Shown here in pieces: positions 1-10,010 of a stretch of DNA of 64,000 nucleotides. Under the pieces are notes generated by a model that searched no databases, was not told where the DNA came from, and worked only from the letters and a program-made list of their open reading frames with translations. This DNA is from Clavibacter californiensis (GTDB lineage: Bacteria; Actinomycetota; Actinomycetes; Actinomycetales; Microbacteriaceae): NCBI RefSeq assembly GCF_021952865.1, contig NZ_CP040792.1, positions 1,488,001 to 1,552,000 on the forward strand. Reading direction: 5' to 3'. Position 1 is the first letter of the stretch. Each line of letters starts with the position of its first letter. Position numbers and translations under genes: made by a program.

Positions 1-104
1 GGGTCGAGCGGGGTGGTGTCGTGTGGGGTCTTCTCGTGCGGGTCCATGGGTGCTCCTCGGGTGACGTCGGCGTCTGGTCGATCCTGCTCGTGCTGCGCGG
101 TCAT
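1..104 (-). CDS. Partial gene, N-terminus only, unrecognised
   Basis: Only the first 34 or so codons are in the window. An ATG at 104 overlaps the TGA of the upstream MFS gene as ATGA, and a second in-frame ATG at 47 is preceded by a GGAG ribosome-binding site. The visible peptide is hydrophilic and rich in Asp, His, Thr and Pro, as in a disordered N-terminal tail, and has no signal peptide or known motif. The start/stop overlap suggests translational coupling to the transporter and a related job, but the function cannot be read from this fragment. The start is ambiguous between 104 and 47. Confidence 0.5.
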   Translation of the reverse strand, partial: MTAQHEQDRPDADVTRGAPMDPHEKTPHDTTPLD

Positions 105-1381
105 CGGACGCCCTTCACGCGGAACGCGGCGACCGCGCCGAGGAGGCCGGCGGCGGCGCCCGCGAGGAAGAGGCCGGGGTAGCCGGCGATCCCCACCACG
201 GCGCTCGCGGCGGTCGGCACGAGCGACTGCGGCAGCGCCTGCGCGATGTTGACGACACCGAGGTCCTTGCCGTTGTCGGCGTCGCTCGGCAGCACGTCGG
301 TGATGAGCGCGAGGTCGACCGCGTAGAACGAGCCGATGCCCGCGCCGATGACGAGCTGCGCGACGTAGACGACGGCGAGGCTGGGCGCGAGGGCGAGGAT
401 CACGAGGCCGATCACCGCGACGAGCGCGGCAGCGGCCACGAAGACCTTGCGGCGGCCGAGCCGGTCGCTCAGCCAGCCGGCCACGAACGTGGTGGACACG
501 ACGCCGATCACGTTGAAGAGCGTCGCGACGAAGACGGCGTTGGCGACGTCGGCCTGCGCGACCCCGAGGTCGTCGATGAGGTAGAAGGCGAGGTAGTTCG
601 TGGCCGTCACGGCGCTGGCCGTGAGCAGGAAGCGCATGAGCCAGGCCCAGCCGAAGTCGGGGTTGCGGCGCGGGTCGAACACGAACGAGCCGAGGAGCTC
701 CCGCACGCTGAGGCGGGAGGTCGGGCGCTCGGTGAGCACGCGGTCGCGGAAGACCAGCGCGAAGACGACGACCACGGCCACGCCGACCGCGCCGGGCACG
801 AGCACCTGCTGCGTCGTGGTCGTGAACAGCTGCACGATGAAGGTGCCGACCACGAGCGATCCGTTCTGCGCGACGCCGATGGCCGCCGCGACCCGGCCGC
901 GGTTGCGCGGGCGGGCGGAGTCGGCCATGACGGCGATGAGCGCGGCGATGGCGGCGTTGAAGCAGCCCTGCACGAGCATCCAGGCGCCCACGAGCGCGAG
1001 CATGGTGGTCGCCTGCGTGAGGAGGATGAGCGCGCCGTACCCGAGGACGACGCCGCCGATGATCCACGGGCGGCGCATGCCGAAGCTGCCGGGCGTGCGG
1101 TCGGAGAGGCGGCCGGCGAGCGGGTTCACGACGAGGGCGACGAGCGCGCCGAGGCCGAGCACGAGGCTGAGGGTGCCGGCCGTGTCGTCCGGCGCGACCT
1201 CGGCGACCTTGAGGGCGAGCGACACGATGATGGGCGGCAGCAGGGCCACGAAGAGGCCGAGGAGCGCGATGGGCATCCCGATCTCGGCGCGGCGGGATCC
1301 GGGTGGGCGTGCACCGTCCGGCCGTCCGCTGGGGGCGCTCGACGCGCCCTCGGTGTGCTGGTCTCGGACTGCGTCGGCCAC
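101..1381 (-). CDS. MFS transporter, SLC45-like
   Basis: A predicted 426-residue inner-membrane carrier of the major facilitator superfamily with about twelve hydrophobic helices. An acidic, Ser/Pro-rich tail of about 35 residues precedes the first helix. The loop after helix 2 carries the MFS signature (NPLAGRLSDRT), repeated in the second half as GWLSDRLGRRK. The C-terminal half has the DLALITDVLP...KDLGVVNIAQ pattern I associate with SLC45/GPH-like sugar carriers; the substrate is not determinable. I chose the GTG at 1381 because the reading frame further upstream runs into the divergent TetR gene and is not protein-like. The TetR gene at 1493 is the probable local regulator, and a downstream gene overlaps the stop. 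Confidence 0.85.
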   Translation of the reverse strand: MADAVRDQHTEGASSAPSGRPDGARPPGSRRAEIGMPIALLGLFVALLPPIIVSLALKVAEVAPDDTAGTLSLVLGLGALVALVVNPLAGRLSDRTPGSFGMRRPWIIGGVVLGYGALILLTQATTMLALVGAWMLVQGCFNAAIAALIAVMADSARPRNRGRVAAAIGVAQNGSLVVGTFIVQLFTTTTQQVLVPGAVGVAVVVVFALVFRDRVLTERPTSRLSVRELLGSFVFDPRRNPDFGWAWLMRFLLTASAVTATNYLAFYLIDDLGVAQADVANAVFVATLFNVIGVVSTTFVAGWLSDRLGRRKVFVAAAALVAVIGLVILALAPSLAVVYVAQLVIGAGIGSFYAVDLALITDVLPSDADNGKDLGVVNIAQALPQSLVPTAASAVVGIAGYPGLFLAGAAAGLLGAVAAFRVKGVR

Positions 1382-1441
1382 GGTGCCTCCAGGTTCCTGC
1401 CCGCCCTCGTCGGCGGGATCGGCATGACGGTAGCACGGAAA

Positions 1442-1458
1442 ACCGACCTGCGGTAGGT
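1442..1458. promoter_or_regulatory. Candidate TetR operator in divergent promoter region
   Basis: Between the MFS gene and the tetR gene two short inverted repeats overlap: ACCG-N5-CGGT (1442-1454) and ACCT-N5-AGGT (1446-1458). The position, about 60 bases from the MFS start and 35 from the regulator start, suits a shared operator. The arms are only 4 bases, so this is suggestive only. Confidence 0.35.
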
Positions 1459-1480
1459 ATTTAGGGCCCTCGCGGATCGC

Positions 1481-1486
1481 TAGGGT
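1481..1486 (+). promoter_or_regulatory. Putative -10 box, leaderless tetR
   Basis: TAGGGT lies exactly six bases before the ATG at 1493, which places the predicted transcription start on the start codon. There is no ribosome-binding site in front of this gene. Confidence 0.45.
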
Positions 1487-1492
1487 CGTGCC

Positions 1493-2134
1493 ATGGCAGT
1501 CGACGAGGGCCCGCGCCGGTACGCCAAGGGAGCGGCCCGGCGCCGCGAGATCCTCGAGGCCGCCCTGGCCCTGATCGCCGAGCGTGGCTACTCCGCGTCG
1601 TCGCTGCAGGAGATCGCCGACGCCGTGGGCATCAGCAAGGCGGGCGTCCTGCACTACTTCGAGTCGCGCGAGGCGCTCATCGCGGCCGTGCTCGAGGAGC
1701 GCGACGCCCACGCGGTCGCCGACTTCCGGGAGGCGATGCCGGATCGGGATCCCTCGGACATGGTCGGCATGCTGCTGCGCGCGAGCTCGCACAACGCCGA
1801 CACGCCCGGCCTCGTCGCGCTCTACTCGCGCCTCGTCGTCGATGCCGCCGGTGCCGAGCACCCGGCCCACTCCTACATCGCCGATCGCTACGCGCGCGTC
1901 GTCGGCACGGTCGCCGCGCAGGTGCGCGCCCTCGGCGTCGAGCTGCCGGCGGGTCTCGACCCCGACTCCTTCGCGCATGTCGCCGTCGCGGTGAGCGACG
2001 GCCTGCAGCTGCAGTGGAGCTACCGTCCGGAGATCGACATGCGCGATGCGCTCGAGCGGGCGATCCGCGCGCTCAGCGGCGGGGTGCTCCCGCTGCCGTC
2101 CGCGGATCCGGCAGCGACGACCGCCACCGCGTGA
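1493..2134 (+). CDS. TetR-family transcriptional regulator
   Basis: A 213-residue TetR-type repressor. Residues of about 10-60 form the helix-turn-helix: RRREILEAALALIAERGY, then SLQEIADAVGISKAGVLHYF, the conserved recognition helix, followed by ESREAL. The C-terminal part is a helical ligand-binding domain of normal length with no recognisable ligand signature. The gene is divergent from the MFS transporter at 101-1381 with about 110 bases between the starts, the usual layout for a repressor controlling an efflux or uptake carrier. The start has no Shine-Dalgarno sequence but has a TANNNT box at the leaderless distance. Family assignment is firm; ligand and target are inferred from position. 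Confidence 0.9.
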   Translation: MAVDEGPRRYAKGAARRREILEAALALIAERGYSASSLQEIADAVGISKAGVLHYFESREALIAAVLEERDAHAVADFREAMPDRDPSDMVGMLLRASSHNADTPGLVALYSRLVVDAAGAEHPAHSYIADRYARVVGTVAAQVRALGVELPAGLDPDSFAHVAVAVSDGLQLQWSYRPEIDMRDALERAIRALSGGVLPLPSADPAATTATA

Positions 2135-2156
2135 TCGCCGACGCCGGCAGCACGCC

Positions 2157-3464
2157 TCAGAGCCGCCCGGTCGCCTTCAGCCGGATGTAGCGGTCGGCCA
2201 GCGCGGGCGGCAGGTCGGCGGGCGCGCCCGTCACGACGTCGGCGCCGAGCCGGCGCACCGCCGCCTCCACGCGCGCCACGTCGAGCAGCGCGCGCTCCGC
2301 CGCGGCAGCACGGTAGACGGCGGCGCGGCCCGAGCGGTCGGCTGCGCGCTCGGCGAGGCCGGGATCCACGACCGCGGCCACCAGCACGTGGTGCATCCGC
2401 GTCAGCTGCGGCAGCACCTGCAGCAGCGCGCGCGAGCTGCCGCGGGAGTCGATGGCCGTGAGCAGCACCACGAGCGAGCGCTGCGAGACGATGCGGCGCA
2501 CGAGCGCGGGCACCGCGGTCCAGTCCGTCTCGAGCAGCTCGGGATCCACGGGCGCGAGCGCGTCGACCATGCGCGAGACGACGTCCCCGCCCGATCCCGC
2601 CCGCACGCGCGCGCGGACGCGGCGGTCGTGGGCCACCATGTCCACCCGGTCGCCCGAGCGCGTGGCGAGCGCCGCGAGCAGCAGCGACGCCTCGAACGCG
2701 GTGTCGAGCCGGGTCTCGTCCCGGATCCGACCCGCGGCCGTGCGGCCCGTGTCCAGCACCAGCACCACGCGCCTGTCGCGCTCGGGCCGCCAGGTGCGGA
2801 CGACCACGTCCTGCCGGCGGGCGGTCGCGCGCCAGTCGATGGAGCGCACGTCGTCGCCGCGCACGTAGTCGCGCAGGCTGTCGAACTCGGTGCCCTGGCC
2901 GCGCACCATGAGGGCGGTGCGGCCGTCCAGCTCGCGCATGCGGGCGAGGCGCGAGGGCAGGTGGCGGCGCGAGCGGAACGGCGGGAGCACGCGGACGGCG
3001 CCGGGGGAGAGGAGCGTCGCCTGGCGCGCGGTGAGGCCGAGCGGGCCGCCCGAGCGGATGGTGACGCGCTCGGTGCCGCGCTCGCCGCGGCGCGTCGGCG
3101 TGAGGGTCAGGCGGATCGCGCGGCGCTCGCCGGCCGGGATCCGCACCCGGTCGCGCGTGGAGGACGCGCCCGCGGACGGCTGCCAGGCGTCGCGCACCAC
3201 GCCGCGCAGCGTCCGGGATCCGCGGTTGGTCACGAGCAGCACGCTCTCGCCGGTCTCGTCGAGGCGGATCCTGGCGGGCAGGCTCCGCTCGAGCGCGACC
3301 GCCCGGGGGCTCGCGGCCAGCGCGAGGTCGGTCGCGACGAGCAGGGCGACCAGGAGGATCCAGCCCGCGAGGAGCGCGTAGGCCGCGTCCGACCCGTCGC
3401 CGAGCGCGACGAGCGGCGCGATCCCCAGCAGGAGGAGCGCGACCGTGCGGCCGGTCAGGGCCAT
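2157..3464 (-). CDS. DUF58 domain protein
   Basis: A 435-residue DUF58 protein. Two N-terminal membrane helices (about residues 5-50) are followed by a beta-rich region and then the DUF58 core, recognised by LRDYVRGDDVRSIDWRATARR and the following VVLVLDTG, which resembles the metal-site strand of a von Willebrand A fold. DUF58 genes almost always accompany a MoxR AAA+ ATPase, as here, where the MoxR stop codon lies 14 bases upstream. The pair is thought to act as a chaperone-type system for envelope or exported proteins; the client is unknown. It is the last gene of a five-gene minus-strand cluster and is convergent with tetR, 22 bases away. Confidence 0.88.
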   Translation of the reverse strand: MALTGRTVALLLLGIAPLVALGDGSDAAYALLAGWILLVALLVATDLALAASPRAVALERSLPARIRLDETGESVLLVTNRGSRTLRGVVRDAWQPSAGASSTRDRVRIPAGERRAIRLTLTPTRRGERGTERVTIRSGGPLGLTARQATLLSPGAVRVLPPFRSRRHLPSRLARMRELDGRTALMVRGQGTEFDSLRDYVRGDDVRSIDWRATARRQDVVVRTWRPERDRRVVLVLDTGRTAAGRIRDETRLDTAFEASLLLAALATRSGDRVDMVAHDRRVRARVRAGSGGDVVSRMVDALAPVDPELLETDWTAVPALVRRIVSQRSLVVLLTAIDSRGSSRALLQVLPQLTRMHHVLVAAVVDPGLAERAADRSGRAAVYRAAAAERALLDVARVEAAVRRLGADVVTGAPADLPPALADRYIRLKATGRL

Positions 3465-3478
3465 CTAGCGGCGCGCCA

Positions 3479-4428
<950 letters not shown>

Positions 4429-4432
<4 letters not shown>

Positions 4433-5691
4433 GGATCCATTCTCCTGGTCGGGTCGGTGGGGTCCGTCGGGTCGGCGGCGCGGGCGACCCGGCGCTCGAG
4501 GTCGGCGAGGCGTCCGGCGAGGGCGACGAGGTCGCGGTCGGTGCGGGGGTCGTCGTCGAGGAGCAGGGCGCGGATCCCGGCCGGGTCCTCCCGGAGGGCG
4601 GATGCCGATGCGGCCACGACGTCGTCGACGGACGCGAGGCGGCCGAGCGCGAGCGTCGAGGCGATCCGGTCGACGGTGCCGACGCGCAGCGCGTCGAGGG
4701 CGTGCCCGCGCGCATCTGCCCGCTGGTAGAGCCGGGCGCGGCCCTCCGCGGTCTCGTCGGCGCGCACCACGACGGGCAGCCGCTCCACCACGAGCGGGCC
4801 GAAGCGGCGTCCGCGCCACACGGCGGCGGCGAGCGCGGCGGCGCCCAGCAGCAGGATCGCCGGGGTCACCCACCCGGGCGTGAGCTCGCCGAGGGTGGGC
4901 GGCGCGTCGGTCGCGGCGTCGTCGGGCGACGGCGTGTACCAGACGAGCCGCGGCCGCTCGCCGAGCACGCCCAGCGCGAGCGCGGCGGATCCCTGCTCGG
5001 CGATGCGGTCGTTCGTGAGGATCGGGTCGGCGCCGAGCACGGTCACGGTGCCGCCGGGCGCGAGCGCCGCGGGCACCTGGAGGAGCGCGAACGCGTCGCC
5101 GGTGTCGTCGGGGAAGCACGTGGCGGCGTCGGCCGCGTCGTCGCCGAGGTAGCGGAAGACAGGCGCGTCGTCGGGCACGGATCCCGCGGTCGTGGCGGCG
5201 GGCAGAGCGCAGGCGGCGTCGAGAGCGCGGTCGGCCGACTCGGCCGCGCCGCCCGCCGCGACGTCGGGGGCGATGGCCTGCAGCGTCCGGAAGTCGGGCG
5301 CCAGCAGCACCGTGCGCGTGGAGAGGCGGCCGACCTCGGCGAGCCGCTCGTCGTCGAGGCGGTCGGAGGTCGCGCCGAGCACGAGCGTCGTGTCGTCGCC
5401 GTCCCCGACGGCCGCCCGCGCCTCGGCGAGCGTCGAGGCGAGCGTGACCTCCACGCCCTGTCCCTGGAGCACGCGGGCGAGCGCCTGCGTGCCGCCGGGC
5501 GCCGGGTTGTCGGGCGCGAGCGCGTCGCCCTGCCGTGCGGCGCCGGACACCGCGAGCGAGGCCAGCGCGACGACGACGGCGAGGGCGGCCAGCGCGATCC
5601 ACGTCCCGGCGCGCCGGAGCGCCTGCCGCGGCGTCCGGGTCTCGGCCGTCGCGAGGGCGGTCGGGGCGGGTGCCTCCACGGGTGCGCTCAT
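4429..5691 (-). CDS. DUF4350 domain membrane protein
   Basis: A 420-residue protein with an N-terminal transmembrane helix (about residues 30-50), an extracytoplasmic DUF4350 region that includes DNPAPGGTQALARVLQGQG and GATSDRL, and a second helix near residue 270 leading into a cytoplasmic tail. DUF4350 is a Rossmann-like domain (GATase1-like) of unknown function. ATGA overlaps on both sides (DUF4129 upstream, MoxR downstream) argue for strict co-translation of the cluster. The cytoplasmic tail ends in Asp/Pro/Thr repeats (PTDPTDPT). Function is inferred only from association with MoxR/DUF58. Confidence 0.8.
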
Positions 5692-6374
5692 CGGGGACCC
5701 GCGCCCACGGGCTCGTGCAGCACGGGCACTGCTGTGCGCAGGTCGCGGTCGAGCGCGGACAGCCGGTCGAGCGTCTCCTCGGTTCCCGGCCGTCCGAGGT
5801 AGCGGACGGCGTCGAAGTCGTCGGCGGCCACGACCAGCCGGGCGGCGTGGTCCGGGTGCGCGGATCCCGCGCGGCGGGCGAACCCGCGGGCCGTGGTGCC
5901 CGGGTCCACCGCCACGATCGTGCGCTCGGCCTGCTCGCGCGCGATCGCCCGGAAGAGATCGGAGGCGGCCGCCGCGAGGTCGCCCGCCCGCCTCGACGCC
6001 TCGGCCGCGCGCCGCAGCTCCTCGGCGGAGCGCCGGTCGTCGGATCCGAAGAGGCCGTCGCCGCGCGCGGCCGCCCGTCGGCGGTCCCGACGCGGCGCCC
6101 CGAAGACGAGGAACGCCACCACGACCACCGCGAGGACGAGCGCCCCGATCACCACGGGCGCGAGGTCCGCGAGGCCGCCGCCCGCCCCGTCGAGGAGCCC
6201 GGCGATCCAGTCGCCGACGGCCTGCGCCGCGAGGTCGAGGGCGTTCGGCCGGGCCGCCTCGTACTCGGGCTTCGCGAGCTCGTCGAGGAGCAGCCGGCGC
6301 GCGTCGTCGGCGTCGGGATCCAGGGGCACAGCCGCCGCACGCGCGACCGCGGTGACGAGGGGGGAGCCGATCAC
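5688..6374 (-). CDS. DUF4129 domain protein
   Basis: A 228-residue protein with one clear membrane helix (about residues 70-95, VVIGALVLAVVVVAFLVFG) and a cytoplasmic C-terminal DUF4129 domain, recognised by AAASDLFRAIAREQAERT and the following FARRAG...ADDFDAVRYLGRPG. In transglutaminase proteins this domain sits at the cytoplasmic C-terminus; here it stands alone without the protease-like part. The GTG at 6374 overlaps the upstream stop as GTGA, and its own stop overlaps the DUF4350 ATG. The overlap pattern chose the start. Confidence 0.78.
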   Translation of the reverse strand: MIGSPLVTAVARAAAVPLDPDADDARRLLLDELAKPEYEAARPNALDLAAQAVGDWIAGLLDGAGGGLADLAPVVIGALVLAVVVVAFLVFGAPRRDRRRAAARGDGLFGSDDRRSAEELRRAAEASRRAGDLAAAASDLFRAIAREQAERTIVAVDPGTTARGFARRAGSAHPDHAARLVVAADDFDAVRYLGRPGTEETLDRLSALDRDLRTAVPVLHEPVGAGPR

Positions 6375-7579
6375 GCGCGTCCCGGACCGGCGGCGGTCGC
6401 ACCGCTCGCGGGTGCCGCGTACGGGTCCCGCGCGCCCGCCCCCGTCGCCGACTCCGCGCCGGCCGCGCGCTCCTCGGCGAAGCGCGCGAGCTCGAGGTCG
6501 AGCCCCTCGCGCCGCATCCGCAGGTCGATGTAGAGGATGGCCGCGTTCGCCGACGTGACGACGGCGCCGATGCTCCCGACGACGACGCTCACCACGAGCG
6601 AGAGCAGCTGCGCGCCGATGTAGAAGACGACGGACGCGTCGAACGTCTGGAAGTCGAGCTCCCCGTTCGGGAAGAGCACGGTCTGCAGGATGGAGGTCAG
6701 CAGCGTCAGCGGCACCGTCACCACGTTCGCGGCGGCGGACACGATCACCGACGTGAGCAGCAGGATCCCGAGCACGCGCCAGAACGAGCCGAGCGTGAGC
6801 GACCACGACCGCCGGGCGGCCGCCAGCGGCCGCAGCCGCTCGATCACGATGGCGCTCGGCACGAGGGCGAGACGCGTGGAGACCCAGGCCGCCACGACCA
6901 CGAGGCCCATCACCCCGAGGACGCCCACGAGGATCCCCGCGGCGATGCCGACGCCCCCGGCGAGCACCAGCAGCGCGACGATGCCGGCGAGCACCGCGAG
7001 GACGAGCGTCCACGCGGCGGTGAGGGAGAGGCTCCACAGAACGAGCGGCACGATCCGCGGGCGGGCGAGCCGCCACAGCGCGCGCATCCGCAGCCGCTCC
7101 CCGAGCGTGCCGCGTGCCACCTCGCTCGCGACGACGCCCTGGAGGAACGCCGACGCGACGATCGACAGCACGATGGTGACGACGGCCGCGATCACGACGG
7201 CCGCCACGCCCCCGGCGATGAGCGGCCCCTGGTCCGCCTCGCGGGCCGAGAGGACGCGGGTGACCACGAACCCGGTCACGCCGCCGACGATGACGAGGGT
7301 CACCACGCCGACGAGCCCCTGGATCAGCAGGGCACTGCCGACCGTGGCGCCGGGGTTCCGGCGCAGCGTCTGGAACGAGCCCGCGAGTATCGCGCCGAGC
7401 CCCATCGGCCGGAGCGGCAGCAGGCCGGGCTTCGGCGGCGGGGTCCAGCCGGGCGCGGCGCCCCAGCCGGGCGGCGGCGGGTAGCCCCCGCCGGACGGCG
7501 GTGCGGACGGCGGTGCGGACGGCGGCGCCGGGGGTGAACCGGGGGTCTGAGGGGCCTGCCAGCTCTGGTCATCGGTCAC
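6371..7579 (-). CDS. Multi-pass membrane protein, first gene of DUF58/MoxR cluster
   Basis: A 402-residue integral membrane protein. The first 60 residues are Pro/Gly-rich (PPSAPPSAPPSGGGYPPPPG) and probably cytoplasmic and disordered; about six to eight hydrophobic helices follow. The LRRNPGATVGSALLIQ segment and ILYIDLRMRREGLDLELARFA near the C-terminus match the domain often named glycerophosphoryl-diester-phosphodiesterase membrane domain in actinobacteria; no catalytic GDPD residues are present, so it is not an enzyme of that type. The GTG at 7579 has a GGGAGG-type site upstream and begins the five-gene operon. The mtrA promoter lies in the divergent region. Confidence 0.78.
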   Translation of the reverse strand: MTDDQSWQAPQTPGSPPAPPSAPPSAPPSGGGYPPPPGWGAAPGWTPPPKPGLLPLRPMGLGAILAGSFQTLRRNPGATVGSALLIQGLVGVVTLVIVGGVTGFVVTRVLSAREADQGPLIAGGVAAVVIAAVVTIVLSIVASAFLQGVVASEVARGTLGERLRMRALWRLARPRIVPLVLWSLSLTAAWTLVLAVLAGIVALLVLAGGVGIAAGILVGVLGVMGLVVVAAWVSTRLALVPSAIVIERLRPLAAARRSWSLTLGSFWRVLGILLLTSVIVSAAANVVTVPLTLLTSILQTVLFPNGELDFQTFDASVVFYIGAQLLSLVVSVVVGSIGAVVTSANAAILYIDLRMRREGLDLELARFAEERAAGAESATGAGARDPYAAPASGATAAGPGRA

Positions 7580-7654
7580 GCTCGCCAGCCTCCCACAGGC
7601 CGCGCGCGAAGTCCCGCGCCGCACGGGCCCGCCCGACCCGGCGGATCCACCGGC

Positions 7655-7660
7655 TACCCT
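7655..7660 (+). promoter_or_regulatory. Putative mtrA -10 box
   Basis: TACCCT lies about 30 bases before the mtrA ATG, leaving a leader of about 24 bases. No convincing -35 is visible, which is common in actinobacteria. Confidence 0.35.
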
Positions 7661-7690
7661 GGGGGCCTACGAGGCAGGGAACACCTTCTG

Positions 7691-8371
7691 ATGACAGCAC
7701 GGATCCTGGTGGTCGACGACGACACCGCGCTCGCCGAGATGATCGGCATCGTCCTGCGCACCGAGGGCTTCGAGCCCTCCTTCTGCGGGGACGGCGGCCA
7801 GGCGCTCGCCGCGTTCCACGACGCGAAGCCCGACCTGGTGCTCCTCGACCTCATGCTCCCGGGCCTCGACGGCATCCAGGTGTGCGACCTCATCCGCGCG
7901 GAGTCCGGCGTCCCCATCATCATGCTCACGGCGAAGTCCGACACGGCCGACGTCGTCAAGGGCCTCGAGTCCGGCGCGGACGACTACATCGTCAAGCCCT
8001 TCAACCCCAAGGAGCTCGTCGCCCGCATCCGCACGCGCCTGCGCCCCGCTGCCGCAGCGTCGCCCGGGCTCCTCCAGGTGGGCGACCTCGTGGTCGACGT
8101 CGAGGGCCACGAGGTGCGCCGCGGCGAGGAGCGGATCAACCTCACGCCCCTCGAGTTCGACCTGCTGCACGCGCTCGCCAGCCGGCCTCAGCAGGTGTTC
8201 ACGCGCGAGATGCTCCTCGAGCAGGTCTGGGGCTACCAGTACAAGGCGGACACGCGCCTCGTCAACGTCCACGTGCAGCGCCTGCGCGCGAAGGTCGAGG
8301 ACGACCCGGACAACCCGCGCATCGTCATGACCGTGCGCGGCGTCGGCTACCGCGCGGGGGCCGCGGCCTAG
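7691..8371 (+). CDS. mtrA: Response regulator MtrA
   Basis: A 226-residue OmpR/PhoB-type response regulator. The receiver domain (about 1-120) has the acidic pocket DDD at 9-11, the phosphoacceptor Asp53 in LLDLMLPG, and KPF after DDYIV. The C-terminal winged helix carries NLTPLEFDLLHALASRP and RLVNVHVQRLRAKVE. Identity as MtrA rests on high similarity to the actinobacterial MtrA pattern and on being followed by mtrB and lpqB, an order conserved across Actinobacteria. MtrA controls cell-wall hydrolase, division and osmostress genes in relatives and is often essential. The mtrB start is only 4 bases after the stop. Confidence 0.96.
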   Translation: MTARILVVDDDTALAEMIGIVLRTEGFEPSFCGDGGQALAAFHDAKPDLVLLDLMLPGLDGIQVCDLIRAESGVPIIMLTAKSDTADVVKGLESGADDYIVKPFNPKELVARIRTRLRPAAAASPGLLQVGDLVVDVEGHEVRRGEERINLTPLEFDLLHALASRPQQVFTREMLLEQVWGYQYKADTRLVNVHVQRLRAKVEDDPDNPRIVMTVRGVGYRAGAAA

Positions 8372-8375
8372 ATCC

Positions 8376-10010
8376 ATGCGCCCGCTGCCCGTGTGGCTCG
8401 TCGACTGGAGGTCGTGGCCGCGCCGCCTCACCAGGATCTGGTCGGTCTCCCTCCAGTTCCGCACCGTCCTCATCACGGTCGCGCTCTCGGGCGTCACCGT
8501 CCTGCTCATCGGCGTGCTCATGACGCAGAGCATCTCGAGCGACCTCTTCCGCCAGCGGCTCGACACCGTCCTGCAGCAGTCGAACAGCGCCACCAGCCGG
8601 ATGCAGGAGCAGTTCACGTCGTCCGACGCCTCCGACCAGACCGAGCTCGAGCAGCTGCGCACGCAGGTGTTCGACGAGCTCCGCGGCAGCGCCATCAACC
8701 TCTCCGACTTCGCCTTCCGCCGCACGCCCGGCACGGAGGCGCGCAACGTCCTGCAGAACGCGTCCACCGCCGACTACGTCGACAGCCTCCTGAGCGCCGA
8801 CCTCCGTCGCGCGGTCGGCGAGGGCACGGGCACGCAGCAGTGGCAGTCGGTGGCGATCCCGGTGGGCGACCAGGGCGACACGAGCCCCGGCATCGTCGTC
8901 GGCTCCAGCATCGACATCCCGTCGGCCGGCCGGTACGAGCTGTACCTCGTCTACGACCTCGGCGACATCCAGCAGACCCTCGACTTCGTGGCGGGCACGA
9001 TCCTCCTCGCGTTCCTCTTCCTCATCGTGCTCATCGGGGCGATCGCGTGGCTCGTGGTGCGGCTCGTCGTCGCGCCCATCCGCGTCGCCGCCGACACCAG
9101 CCAGAAGCTCGCCGCCGGGCAGCTCGAGGAGCGCCTGCCGGTGAAGGGCGAGGACGTGATCGCGACGCTCGCGCGCTCCTTCAACGGCATGGCCGACTCG
9201 CTGCAGTCGCAGATCACGCAGCTCGCCGACCTCTCGCAGCTGCAGCAGCGCTTCGTCTCCGACGTGTCGCACGAGCTGCGGACGCCGCTCACCACGATCC
9301 GGCTCGCGGGCGGCGTGCTCTACGACCTGCGCGAGGACTTCAGCCCGCCGGCCGCCCGGAGCGCAGAGCTGCTGCACACGCAGGTGGAGCGGTTCGAGAC
9401 CCTGCTCGCCGACCTGCTGGAGATCAGCCGCTTCGACGCAGGCGCGGTGGACCTCGTGACCGAGCCGACCAACCTCGTGCGGCTCGTCGAGGACTCCATC
9501 GAGGAGTTCGAGGGCCTCGCCGCGCAGAAGGGCTCGGAGCTCCGGCTGGTCGCCCCCGGCGGCTACTTCGACGCGGAGATGGACGCCCGACGCGTGCGCC
9601 GCATCGTCACGAACCTCGTGGGCAACGCCGTCGACCACGGCGAGGGCAAGCCCATCGTCATCACGGTCGACAGCGACCGGGACGCCGTCGCGCTCGCCGT
9701 CCGCGACTACGGCGTGGGGATGACGCACGAGGAGATGGGCCACGTCTTCGACCGGTTCTGGCGCGCGGATCCGTCGCGCCAGCGCACCACCGGCGGCACG
9801 GGGCTCGGCCTCGCCATCTCCCTGGAGGACACGAACCTGCACCACGGCTGGCTGCAGCTGTGGTCGCGACCCGGCGAGGGATCCTGCTTCCGCCTGACCC
9901 TGCCGCGCCGGCCCGACGTCCCCCTCGACAGCTCGCCCGTCGCGCTGCCGCCCGACGACCCCGCGGACGACCGCGCCGACGAGGAGGACGCCCGTGTCCC
10001 CAGCACCTGA
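8376..10010 (+). CDS. mtrB: Sensor histidine kinase MtrB
   Basis: A 544-residue membrane sensor kinase. Helix 1 is at about residues 26-46, followed by an extracytoplasmic sensing region of about 150 residues, helix 2 at about 200-230 and a HAMP linker. The dimerisation box DVSHELRTPLTTIR places the phosphorylated His at residue 299. The ATPase domain has the N box TNLVGNAVDHG, DYGVGM, and GTGLGLAIS. It phosphorylates MtrA. Its last 17 bases overlap the GTG start of lpqB, so the three genes are translationally linked. The C-terminal tail after the kinase domain is short and acidic. Confidence 0.95.
   Translation: MRPLPVWLVDWRSWPRRLTRIWSVSLQFRTVLITVALSGVTVLLIGVLMTQSISSDLFRQRLDTVLQQSNSATSRMQEQFTSSDASDQTELEQLRTQVFDELRGSAINLSDFAFRRTPGTEARNVLQNASTADYVDSLLSADLRRAVGEGTGTQQWQSVAIPVGDQGDTSPGIVVGSSIDIPSAGRYELYLVYDLGDIQQTLDFVAGTILLAFLFLIVLIGAIAWLVVRLVVAPIRVAADTSQKLAAGQLEERLPVKGEDVIATLARSFNGMADSLQSQITQLADLSQLQQRFVSDVSHELRTPLTTIRLAGGVLYDLREDFSPPAARSAELLHTQVERFETLLADLLEISRFDAGAVDLVTEPTNLVRLVEDSIEEFEGLAAQKGSELRLVAPGGYFDAEMDARRVRRIVTNLVGNAVDHGEGKPIVITVDSDRDAVALAVRDYGVGMTHEEMGHVFDRFWRADPSRQRTTGGTGLGLAISLEDTNLHHGWLQLWSRPGEGSCFRLTLPRRPDVPLDSSPVALPPDDPADDRADEEDARVPST

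Noticed and set aside
1382-1978. N-terminal extension of about 200 residues of the MFS gene
   Set aside because: It is antisense to the TetR gene and reads as a low-complexity shadow; MFS starts at GTG 1381.
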